DNA from: Pseudomonadales bacterium
GTDB lineage: Bacteria; Pseudomonadota; Gammaproteobacteria; Pseudomonadales; IMCC2047
Assembly: GCA_024234615.1 (NCBI GenBank)
Contig: JACKNY010000002.1
Coordinates: 248,001 to 312,000, forward strand
DNA length: 64,000 nucleotides
Reading direction: 5' to 3'
This document shows, one piece after another, positions 16,818 through 24,375 of the stretch. Numbering within the stretch: position 1 is the first letter of the stretch; each line of letters begins with the position of its first letter. The translations under genes were made by a program, and so were the position numbers. Below the pieces are notes generated by a model. It was not told the DNA's origin, did not search any database, and saw nothing but the letters and a program-made list of their open reading frames with translations.

Positions 16818-17015
16818 TTATCGGTCTTTTCTTTTAGGCTCTGGCGGTGTCATTAGTAGCCAGACCGAATTGAAAGCTATTTTAAGTTGTTTACCATATT
16901 TTTGTTCCTTCACATCGAATTTTTGTGCCAATTCTTGATGTGAATTTAGCAGCTGCCTGAGTCGTACAAACGTGCGCATAATGACAATATTGGTTTGTAA
17001 ACGCCCTTTCGGCAT
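16818..17015 (-). pseudogene. C-terminal remnant of an ORF6N-domain protein
   Basis: 65 codons. The sequence IVIMRTFVRLRQLLNSHQEL, the following Glu/Lys-rich coiled region and the ending LLMTPPEPKRK are the usual C-terminal tail of ORF6N (phage anti-repressor-like) DNA-binding proteins. The ORF6N domain itself, normally about 100 residues upstream, is absent: the frame begins 18 bp after the WYL stop. It is therefore a truncated relic. ORF6N and KilA-N domains are related, so this and the KilA-N gene may stem from one mobile element at the cas1 end of the locus. Confidence 0.65.
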
Positions 17016-17033
17016 GTGGTTAATCGCTTCCTT

Positions 17034-18017
17034 TTAGGGCTGGCGGATGCGTTTGCCGCTGTAGATTTCCAGCCCCGCATGCAATCGATTTTGCACAGCC
17101 TTGCGCAATTTTACCGGCGCTTCAACATAAACGTGAGGAATGTGTTTTAGGATATCCTGCATCAACTCCCGTTCATCCGCATAGGGTAAACTGAGCAGAT
17201 ATTCATTCCCTTGCCATTCTCCTTGCTGTTGCGGATGCCATTGTTGAAGTGCGATTTCGCGAGCAATTGTTTGGTCGAATCTTAGCTTGGCGGTATGTTT
17301 GGCTTGACCGGCAAAGATACCAAAACTTTGTTCGAAATGGTCTCTCAATACTTGGGCAGGAATAGCCTTTGCTTTCTGATCGGTGATTTCCAGCCATTCG
17401 ATTCTGGCTAACGAAAAGGTACGGAGCTCTTGGCGCAGATGACACCAGGCATCGATATACCAGTTTTCGCGATAATACACGAGATTTTGCGGGCTGATCA
17501 GGCGCTTGGTTTTCTGTTGATGATAGCTCGAATAGCGAATGTTCAAACACTGGTGCTGTAGCAACGCTTCACCCACCAACCGAAAAGTGCGGTTGGTAAT
17601 CTGGCGGTTTGCCATGGGCAGCACTTTGATATGCTGATCAAACTCGGAGCGTTTGATACCTCTGGCACTTAACAGGCGGTCGATTTGCCGGTCAATCACC
17701 CCCAACTCGTCACGCAACAAGCCTTTGCCAAAGCTTTCCATGCTGTGCATGAGTAGAGTGAGAGATTGCAGTTCATCACTGGTTAGCCAGAGGCCGGGCA
17801 GTTCAAATAAATCTCTGTTTTCCCCAACATATTGCCAGCCTTTTTCCTTAGCAAAATACTCAATTGGCGCATCGAGATAATCCCGCATTTGCGCTATAGT
17901 GCGTTTGACAGTTCTTTCGCCACACTCTAATTTTTGTGCGAGCAAACTCAGAGTAACTGGTCGTCGATGGTTCTTGAAAATACGATGCAATAGTTGGAAG
18001 CGGTCGAACTTGTCCAT
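17034..18017 (-). CDS. HTH-WYL transcriptional regulator
   Basis: 327 aa. The N-terminal winged helix-turn-helix (FDRFQLLHRIFKNHRRPVT, then LAQKLECGERTVKRTI) is followed by a WYL domain (LISPQNLVYYRENWYIDAWC, where the motif reads WYI) and a C-terminal WCX-like extension with RLHAGLEIYSGKRI. WYL proteins sense nucleic acids or nucleotides and often control CRISPR-Cas, BREX and other defence loci. It lies just upstream of cas1 on the same strand, so control of the cas genes is likely but not shown. The ribosome-binding site is modest (AAAGAAAC). Confidence 0.9.
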   Translation of the reverse strand: MDKFDRFQLLHRIFKNHRRPVTLSLLAQKLECGERTVKRTIAQMRDYLDAPIEYFAKEKGWQYVGENRDLFELPGLWLTSDELQSLTLLMHSMESFGKGLLRDELGVIDRQIDRLLSARGIKRSEFDQHIKVLPMANRQITNRTFRLVGEALLQHQCLNIRYSSYHQQKTKRLISPQNLVYYRENWYIDAWCHLRQELRTFSLARIEWLEITDQKAKAIPAQVLRDHFEQSFGIFAGQAKHTAKLRFDQTIAREIALQQWHPQQQGEWQGNEYLLSLPYADERELMQDILKHIPHVYVEAPVKLRKAVQNRLHAGLEIYSGKRIRQP

Positions 18018-18112
18018 GTTTCTTTTGGTGTACTATAAAAAGATGTCCCGGATGATAAACCGAAAGTCTCAAGGGATTCAATCGGCAGACCCTACTTGAT
18101 AGCGCTCAGTCT

Positions 18113-18143
18113 AGCCTTCTCCCCGGTCAGGGAGAAGGCTTTT
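18113..18143 (+). terminator. stem-loop between WYL gene and purL
   Basis: AGCCTTCTCCC (18113-18123) and GGGAGAAGGCT (18130-18140) form an 11-bp stem with a 6-nt loop. The short T-run is on the plus strand, although flanking genes are on the minus strand. It may still mark the 3' end of the purL message after trimming. Confidence 0.4.
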
Positions 18144-18184
18144 GTATTATCGGCAACGCCTTCGCCCTAACATGCCTGCAAATT

Positions 18185-21100
18185 CTATCCTAACCACACC
18201 CGCGCATTACGGAACATCCGCAGCCAGGCGCCATCTTCCTGCCACTCGCTTGGATACCAGGAATTCTGTACGGCGCGAAATACCCGTTCCGGATGCGGCA
18301 TCATGATCGTAACCCGCCCATCCTGGTTTGTTAGCCCGGTGATGCCCTGGGGAGTGCCGTTAGGGTTTTGCGGGTAATTTTCAGTGATAGCCCCATGGTT
18401 ATCAACATAACGCAGACTAACGAGTTGGTTGTTGGTTAACGCCTCAATACTTCCGGCATTTTTAAATTCCGCACGACCCTCGCCGTGTGCAACAGCAATA
18501 GGTAGGCGTGACCCCGCCATGCCCTGTAGCATGACTGATAATGAATCCTGTACCTCTACCATCGCCACACGTGCTTCGAATTGTTCGGATTGATTGCGCA
18601 CAAAATGCGGCCAGTGTTCAGTGCCGGGAATCAGTTCATGAAGGTTAGAGAGCATCTGACAACCGTTACACACACCCAAGGTAAAGTTGTCCTGACGAGT
18701 GAACCAGGCGCAGAATTGGTCTCTTGCACGGGTATTGAAAAGTATCGATTTAGCCCAACCTTCTCCCGCTCCCAAGACATCGCCGTAAGAAAAACCGCCA
18801 CAGGCCGCCAGACCTTTGAAATCATCCAGCGTCACTCGCCCGGATAAGATGTCACTCATGTGTACATCGACACTGGCGAAACCGGCACGATCAAATGCCG
18901 CTGCCATTTCCACCTGTCCGTTTACACCCTGTTCGCGTAACACCGCAATACGTGGGCGAGCACCTCGATTGAGGTAAGGAGCAGAGATATCATCGTTTTG
19001 ATCATAAGTTAAATTTACCGATAATCCGGGGTCATCAGCTGTTAACAGCTGATCAAATTCCTGTTTTGCACATTCCGCATTATCACGTAACGACTGAATA
19101 CGGTAACTGGTTTCCGACCACCAGCGTTGCGCCTGTATGCGAGAAATGTCCAGCAGGGTGTTTTCCTGTGCGATAAAGCGGATGCTGTCCTGATCATTCA
19201 ACTTAGCCACCACGTATGCGCAATCAGCAAATCCGGCAGCACTCAGTTGGGTGAGAATCTGCTCTGTATTACTACGTGCCACTTGCAATACAACTCCCAA
19301 TTCCTCAGTAAATAAGGCGGCACTTACCAGACTGCTGTTTTCCGCCAGGATATCCAGATTCACATCTAACCCCACGTGCCCGGCGAATGCCATTTCACAC
19401 AGCGTCGTGAACAGACCACCGTCGGCGCGATCATGATAGGCCAATAATAACTGGTCTTCGATTAAGCCCTGTACCACCGCAAACAACGCTTTGAGGTCTT
19501 CCGCCTCATCCAGATCCGGCGCTTGATCACCGATTTGTTTGTACACCTGCGCCAGCGCCGAAGCGCCCAAGCGGTTTTGTCCCCGGCCTAAATCAACCAG
19601 GATCAGATCCGTTTCACCGGCATCGGTTTTTAGCTGAGGCGTAACGGTTTTACGCACGTCTTTGACTGGCGCGAAACTGCTGATTATCAGCGATAGTGGA
19701 GCGGTTACACTTTTCTGTTCATCTCCCTCTTGCCATTGAGTTCGCATGGACATGGAATCCTTACCGACAGGAATAGCAATACCTAGGGCCGGACACAATT
19801 CCATTCCGACAGCTTTTACTGTGGCGTAGAGATTTTCATCTTCGCCCGGATGCCCTGCCGCAGCCATCCAGTTTGCCGATAGCTTAATTTGCCCAATATC
19901 GCCTATATTGGCGCTGGCAATATTCGTAATGGCTTCAGCAATGGCTAGTCGACCGGAAGCGGGTGAGTCGATTAATGCAACAGGAGTACGCTCACCCATC
20001 GCCATGGCTTCACCGGCGTAGGTATCATAGGCACTAATAGTCACCGCTGCATCGGCAACCGGTATTTGCCAGGGGCCGACAAACTGGTCGCGAGCAACCA
20101 TCCCAGTGATCGAGCGATCGCCAATAGTTATCAAAAAACTCTTGCTGGCTACTGTGGGTAGCTTCAGTACGCGTTCAGCTGCTTCCAGCAGGTCAATGTT
20201 ACTGCTATCAAATTCATCCGGTTGAAATGCAACACGTTCTACCTGACGTAACATTTTTGGCGGTTTACCTAACAACACATTGAGCGGCATATCCACCGGT
20301 GTATTATTGAAATGGGCATCCTCAACGACCAGCTGCTGTTCATCAGTGGCCTCACCAATGACCGCATAGAGACAGCGTTCGCGCTGACAGATAGCTTCAA
20401 ATCGATCCCAGTCTTCGGGTTTTACGGCTAACGAGTAGCGTTCTTGCGACTCATTGCACCAGATTTCCAAAGGCGACATACCCGGCTCATCACTGGGCAC
20501 ATTGCGCAGTTGAATACGACCACCCTTATCGCAATCAGATACCAGCTCCGGAAAAGCATTGGACAAACCGCCCGCACCGATGTCGTGAATAAAGGCGATT
20601 GGGTTTCGCTCCCCAAGCTGCCAGCATTGGTCAATCACCTCCTGACAACGGCGCTCCATTTCCGGATTATCTCGTTGTACCGACGCAAAATCCAAATCTT
20701 CGCTACTGCTACCGGAAGCCATTGAAGATGCAGCGCCTCCGCCCAAACCAATCAGCATGGCCGGACCACCCAACAAGACGAGCTTGGTACCCGCAGGGAT
20801 GCCGGTTTTAATCACATGCTCAGCGCGAATATTACCCAAACCACCAGCGATCATGATGGGTTTATGATAACCACGCACCTCTTCTCCTGCTGCTCCCTTC
20901 GTCTTTTCCTCAAAGGTGCGAAAGTAACCGCACAGATTGGGCCGACCGAATTCATTGTTGAACCCGGCGCCACCGAGAGGGCCTTCGATCATTATGTCTA
21001 ACGCCGAAACAATGCGTCCCGGTTTACCGTAATCGCTTTCCCAGGGTTGCTCAAAACCAGGAATCTTTAGGTTAGAAACGGAAAACCCTGTGAGCCCCGC

Positions 21101-22087
21101 TTTTGGCTTGGCGCCTTTTCCTGTCGCACCTTCATCGCGAATTTCTCCGCCGGAACCTGTTGCTGCACCGGGATAAGGAGCAATAGCCGTTGGGTGGTTA
21201 TGGGTTTCCACCTTCATCAGAATATGAATATCCTGGGTGTTGGCGGCGTACTCTTTTGTCTCCGGATCAGGATAAAAACGCCCCGCCTTGGAACCTGCGA
21301 TCACCGCCGAATTATCGGAATAAGCAGACAGTACGCCAGTACCATTTAATTGTGTGGTGTTGCGGATCATCGCGAACAGGGATTTATCCTGTTCTTGACC
21401 ATCGATAACCCAGTCAGCGTTAAAGATTTTATGACGGCAATGTTCCGAGTTCGCCTGGGCAAACATCATTAATTCGACATCGGTGGGGTTACGGCCCAGA
21501 GCAGTAAAATTTTCGACCAGGTATTCAATTTCATCTTCCGCAAGCGCCAAACCAAGATCAACGTTTGCCCGCGACAGCTCTGCCTTACCTCCCTGAAGAA
21601 TATCCACCGAGATGAATGGTTTGGGCTCGGCATGCTGAAATATTCGAGTCGCGTCGTTGGCATCATCAAGAATCGTTTCCGTCATCCGATCATGGATGAG
21701 CGGTACAATCGCCTCGCGTTCAAGCTGACTGAGTGGAGAGGACGATTGTATATAGTAAGCAATGCCCCGCTCCAACCGCTTGACCACTTCCAGCCCACAA
21801 TTATGTGCGATATCGGTGGCTTTACTGGACCAGGGCGAAATCGTACCAAAACGGGGAAGCACCAAAAACAACTCTCCCTGCGCCGCCTTGATTTCTGCCT
21901 TAGGCCCATAGGTTAAAAGCTTGGCGAGAACGTCCTTGTGTTGCGTACTAAGCTCCGTCGCCAGTTCAGCAAAGTGCTGGAATTCGGCGTAGACATTCTC
22001 CACCGTCGGCGCAACGAGCTTAAGTTGATCGAGTAATTTTTTAAGACGGAAATCGGAAAGAGCGGGAGCACCACGCAATTGAAGCAT
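18185..22087 (-). CDS. purL: phosphoribosylformylglycinamidine synthase
   Basis: About 1300 aa from the ATG at 22087 (MLQLRGAPALSDFR aligns with the family start; the longer frame begins with TTG). It makes FGAM from FGAR, glutamine and ATP in purine synthesis. Order: N-terminal domain, linker, two AIRS-like ATP-binding halves (RDEGATGKGAKPKAGLTGF, then GGAASSM), and a C-terminal glutaminase with the nucleophile Cys near 1140 (LGVCNGCQML) and the His/Glu pair in MPHPERVF. Length matches the large gammaproteobacterial form (1295 in E. coli). Single-gene unit on the chromosomal side of the island. Confidence 0.97.
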   Translation of the reverse strand: MLQLRGAPALSDFRLKKLLDQLKLVAPTVENVYAEFQHFAELATELSTQHKDVLAKLLTYGPKAEIKAAQGELFLVLPRFGTISPWSSKATDIAHNCGLEVVKRLERGIAYYIQSSSPLSQLEREAIVPLIHDRMTETILDDANDATRIFQHAEPKPFISVDILQGGKAELSRANVDLGLALAEDEIEYLVENFTALGRNPTDVELMMFAQANSEHCRHKIFNADWVIDGQEQDKSLFAMIRNTTQLNGTGVLSAYSDNSAVIAGSKAGRFYPDPETKEYAANTQDIHILMKVETHNHPTAIAPYPGAATGSGGEIRDEGATGKGAKPKAGLTGFSVSNLKIPGFEQPWESDYGKPGRIVSALDIMIEGPLGGAGFNNEFGRPNLCGYFRTFEEKTKGAAGEEVRGYHKPIMIAGGLGNIRAEHVIKTGIPAGTKLVLLGGPAMLIGLGGGAASSMASGSSSEDLDFASVQRDNPEMERRCQEVIDQCWQLGERNPIAFIHDIGAGGLSNAFPELVSDCDKGGRIQLRNVPSDEPGMSPLEIWCNESQERYSLAVKPEDWDRFEAICQRERCLYAVIGEATDEQQLVVEDAHFNNTPVDMPLNVLLGKPPKMLRQVERVAFQPDEFDSSNIDLLEAAERVLKLPTVASKSFLITIGDRSITGMVARDQFVGPWQIPVADAAVTISAYDTYAGEAMAMGERTPVALIDSPASGRLAIAEAITNIASANIGDIGQIKLSANWMAAAGHPGEDENLYATVKAVGMELCPALGIAIPVGKDSMSMRTQWQEGDEQKSVTAPLSLIISSFAPVKDVRKTVTPQLKTDAGETDLILVDLGRGQNRLGASALAQVYKQIGDQAPDLDEAEDLKALFAVVQGLIEDQLLLAYHDRADGGLFTTLCEMAFAGHVGLDVNLDILAENSSLVSAALFTEELGVVLQVARSNTEQILTQLSAAGFADCAYVVAKLNDQDSIRFIAQENTLLDISRIQAQRWWSETSYRIQSLRDNAECAKQEFDQLLTADDPGLSVNLTYDQNDDISAPYLNRGARPRIAVLREQGVNGQVEMAAAFDRAGFASVDVHMSDILSGRVTLDDFKGLAACGGFSYGDVLGAGEGWAKSILFNTRARDQFCAWFTRQDNFTLGVCNGCQMLSNLHELIPGTEHWPHFVRNQSEQFEARVAMVEVQDSLSVMLQGMAGSRLPIAVAHGEGRAEFKNAGSIEALTNNQLVSLRYVDNHGAITENYPQNPNGTPQGITGLTNQDGRVTIMMPHPERVFRAVQNSWYPSEWQEDGAWLRMFRNARVWLG

Positions 22088-22177
22088 TTTAACTGAATTC
22101 TCTCGGCTATTTTGGGGGGACAAAAAGGGCAGCGCTAATGATACTGAAAGCGGCCACTTACCGCCACTAATTAAGGG

Positions 22178-22666
22178 CTATTTACTCTTTCTAACCTGGT
22201 CGCGGCGGCGCTTAAAAAACTGGCTCATTAATGCAGAGCATTCCTCGGACAACACCCCTCCCAGCCAATCGATTTTATGGTTAAAAAAATGTGCATCCAA
22301 TAACTGTGCATTGCTTTCAATGGCACCCGATTTCAACTCTCTCGCACCGTATACCAACTGCTTAATACGCGCGTGCACCATCGCGCCTGTGCACATAGTG
22401 CAGGGTTCAATCGTGACATAAAGAGTGCAGTCTACCAACCGGTAATTGCCGAGGTGTTTCGCTGCCTCTCGCAACGCCATCATTTCCGCGTGCGCGGTGG
22501 GATCATTGGTGGAAATGGGCTGATTGAAGCCTCGCCCAACAATTTGATCATCCTTAACCACAATTGCGCCCACCGGCACTTCATTCAAATGCTCGGCTTG
22601 ACGCGCTAACGCAAGCGCTTCGCCCATCCATTTTTCGTGATTCGGGTCTGTGATAACTGAGTTCAT
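22178..22666 (-). CDS. tadA: tRNA-specific adenosine deaminase
   Basis: 162 aa. It converts A34 to inosine in tRNA-Arg(ACG). The zinc site is complete: His59 and the proton-shuttle Glu61 in TAHAEM, and Cys89/Cys92 in PCTMC. In related gammaproteobacteria this gene follows guaA closely; here it lies about 17 kb from guaA, the space being filled by the island. Its upstream region holds the island's left core. Confidence 0.96.
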   Translation of the reverse strand: MNSVITDPNHEKWMGEALALARQAEHLNEVPVGAIVVKDDQIVGRGFNQPISTNDPTAHAEMMALREAAKHLGNYRLVDCTLYVTIEPCTMCTGAMVHARIKQLVYGARELKSGAIESNAQLLDAHFFNHKIDWLGGVLSEECSALMSQFFKRRRDQVRKSK

Positions 22667-22964
22667 TTGGCAATAAGGTGCCTTTGTCTGACTGAAGCCT
22701 AATCTACGAAGAGTATCGAGCGGTCACTCCCACTCTATTATCAATAAGCCTTTTTTGTCTTTAATATTCAATAGCTTATTTTCCTGCTAAATAGGAATAC
22801 CATGAAAAATACCATGCTCAAAAATTTCTTGTAAATATATATCCTGAGCGGAAGAATGCGCCACTTTACAGCATCGATGCAGATATCTCTCAAATCCAGT
22901 TTCATCTGCCGGGGTCTCTAACCCCGCTTTCGCAGAAAACATCCTCAAGTAACAACGACTCCGG
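22667..22964. other. tadA to Xre-antitoxin gap
   Basis: Apart from island end A, only a 51-codon minus-strand frame (22787-22942) is seen, ending in EHGIFHGIPI because it reads through the ATACCATG repeats. The same repeat-encoded string occurs at 27080-27105. I do not consider it a proven gene. No toxin gene for the neighbouring Xre-type antitoxin is present. Confidence 0.5.
22721..22823 (-). repeat. island end A: guaA-3'-like core and direct repeats
   Basis: On the minus strand the core (22721-22750) contains ATAGAGTGGGAGTGA, encoding IEWE-stop like the end of GuaA. About 70 bp on (plus strand) two AATACCATG copies, 12 bp apart, lie at 22796-22823. The whole 100 bp is clearly similar to 27005-27105. 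It is read as an attachment site: core for strand exchange plus short direct repeats of the kind bound by a tyrosine recombinase. It marks the tadA-side end of the island. Confidence 0.7.
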
Positions 22965-23366
22965 TCATTGCGCTAAAAGCTGGCTATCGAGAAATTTCCT
23001 TACAGCTGCCAAATCGACGACAAAACCACCCAACATTTTTTTCATTGGCGCCGAACCATCGAACACCGGATTGTCATTCGGTGTTTGAAGCCACTGATCG
23101 CTGAGCGCTTCTTCGGGAAAGAGTATTTGTAGCGCTCTATAAATGCCCAGGATATAGCTGGCCCTTTCCAGAAAGTCTCGGGTCAATTTCGCTTTTTCCG
23201 GCTGATTTTTCCAATTGTAGAAGGTCTTCTCGTTGCTCAGACCCAGCAGAGTCATTTGCTCGTGCCCGCTAAGATGCCACAACGCAAAAATATTGAATAT
23301 AGCTGGCAGCAAGGAACCTGGCTCGATGGAGTAAGGTTGCAATAGCTTCTCGAATTCTGCTTTCAT
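22965..23366 (-). CDS. orphan Xre/MbcA/ParS-type antitoxin
   Basis: 133 aa. The N-terminal half is helical (LLPAIFNIFALWHLSGHEQMTLLGLS, then FYNWKNQPEKA, a helix-turn-helix). The C-terminal half (ERASYILGIYRALQILFPEE, then NDNPVFDGSAPMKKMLGG) is the DUF2384-type toxin-binding domain. Such antitoxins normally precede a RES-domain NADase toxin; none is found downstream. Two palindromes just upstream look like its operators. It is either an orphan after toxin loss or a regulator within module 1 of the island. Confidence 0.75.
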   Translation of the reverse strand: MKAEFEKLLQPYSIEPGSLLPAIFNIFALWHLSGHEQMTLLGLSNEKTFYNWKNQPEKAKLTRDFLERASYILGIYRALQILFPEEALSDQWLQTPNDNPVFDGSAPMKKMLGGFVVDLAAVRKFLDSQLLAQ

Positions 23367-23379
23367 CTCTGCCCCTTAA

Positions 23380-23428
23380 TACTGTAACAATACAGTATTT
23401 ACAGACTCCCATACTGTACTATTACAGT
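23380..23428. promoter_or_regulatory. operator palindromes upstream of the Xre antitoxin
   Basis: TACTGTAACAATACAGTA (23380-23397) is a perfect palindrome around ACAA, and TACTGTACTATTACAGT (23412-23428) repeats the same half-sites. They lie 14 bp upstream of the antitoxin start, as expected for autoregulation by its HTH domain. Binding is inferred. Confidence 0.65.
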
Positions 23429-23460
23429 CAACTATGGGTTTGACAGCAAACCATTTGACT

Positions 23461-23510
23461 TTACGGATAAATCCCGTAATACTTTTATTGATTACGGAGA
23501 TTTTCCGTAA
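23461..23510. promoter_or_regulatory. twin operators of the DUF1778-GNAT operon
   Basis: TTACGGATAAATCCCGTAA (23461-23479) and TTACGGAGATTTTCCGTAA (23492-23510) share TTACGG half-sites and lie 31 bp apart, just ahead of the antitoxin start at 23530. Ribbon-helix-helix antitoxins of this class bind such paired sites. Operator role is inferred from symmetry and position. Confidence 0.7.
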
Positions 23511-23529
23511 ATAGTATTTGGAGATTAAC

Positions 23530-23817
23530 ATGTCTAAAGTTTTACGCTATGAAATGCAGTGGGATGAGGAAACTTATGCGCTGGCAGAGCGTGCTGCACG
23601 CGCGTCCGGTTTAACCAGCATCAAGGCCTATGTCACTCAGTTGGTGAAACAGCATGCGCCCGAGGCATTGGAAGCCTACAGCAGTATTCAACTGACCAAT
23701 GCGCAATTCGATGCCTTTTGCGAGGCTTGTGACAACCCGCCAGCACCAACCGATAAACTCCGTAAGGTGGCAGAAGCACTTGACCAAGAGGGCTTCGTGC
23801 TGAATGCCAACCACTGA
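23530..23817 (+). CDS. DUF1778 (TacA-like) antitoxin
   Basis: 95 aa from the ATG at 23530 (GGAG 6 nt upstream). The N-terminal segment (VLRYEMQWDEETYALAERAARASGLTSIKAYV) is a ribbon-helix-helix DUF1778-type domain; the C-terminal tail (LTNAQFDAFCEACDNPPAPTDKL) is the part that wraps the GNAT toxin in TacA-like antitoxins. It overlaps the toxin gene by 14 bp, so both are coupled. It should also repress its own promoter at the twin palindromes upstream. Confidence 0.9.
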   Translation: MSKVLRYEMQWDEETYALAERAARASGLTSIKAYVTQLVKQHAPEALEAYSSIQLTNAQFDAFCEACDNPPAPTDKLRKVAEALDQEGFVLNANH

Positions 23818-24340
23818 GTTTTTGCCACTGGATCCCAGTGCAATCAATGTTAAATCATTCGATTGCGGCAAGGATGCCATTAACACCTACCTGCGTCGCT
23901 ACGCGGCAAAGAATATGGCATTGAACCTCAACCGGACCTTTGTTCTGCCCTATATACCCGAGGCCCTTGCCCCTAAAGAAGGATCAGGGAAATCTCATGT
24001 GGCTGCTTATTACACCTTGGCCCATCAGACCCTGGTTCGTGAAGAGTTGCCCGATCCATCCCGCCTGCCGCGATACCCTGTTCCCGTGATCCTGCTCGCT
24101 CAACTTGGAATCGACCGACGGTTCCACCGGCAAGGCCTGGGGGCAAAAACACTGGTTCACGCACTTAGACATGCCTATCAGATCGCCAGCAACCCAAATG
24201 GCATACCTGCTCTGGGCATCGTTCTAGACGTGCTTGATCAGGAAGCGTTGGCCTTTTACCGATCTTTCGACTTTTTCTTACCGTTAAGAGACAGCCCCAT
24301 GAAGCTATTCGTGCCCATGGCATCATTGGAGACACTATAA
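23804..24340 (+). CDS. GNAT-family (TacT-like) toxin
   Basis: 178 aa. Toxins of this family acetylate the amino acid on charged tRNA and stop translation. The N-terminal FDCGKDAINTYLRRYAAKN is characteristic of the TacT/AtaT group; the acetyl-CoA-binding motif reads RRFHRQGLGAKTLVHALR, and a conserved late Tyr is in ALAFYRSFDF. It is paired with the DUF1778 antitoxin in front. The pair is a compact module inside island module 1. Confidence 0.92.
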   Translation: MPTTEFLPLDPSAINVKSFDCGKDAINTYLRRYAAKNMALNLNRTFVLPYIPEALAPKEGSGKSHVAAYYTLAHQTLVREELPDPSRLPRYPVPVILLAQLGIDRRFHRQGLGAKTLVHALRHAYQIASNPNGIPALGIVLDVLDQEALAFYRSFDFFLPLRDSPMKLFVPMASLETL

Positions 24341-24375
24341 GCACCTATCGCTGCATCCGTCCATGGAACAACATC

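Noticed and set aside
18113..18143. Stem-loop as an attachment site or small RNA gene
   Set aside because: It is a simple 11-bp hairpin with a short T-run, with no repeats around it; a terminator or transcript-end hairpin explains it.
22787..22942. 51-codon ORF ending EHGIFHGIPI as a real gene
   Set aside because: The shared string with 27080-27105 is produced by the ATACCATG direct repeats and no family resemblance or good start context was seen.
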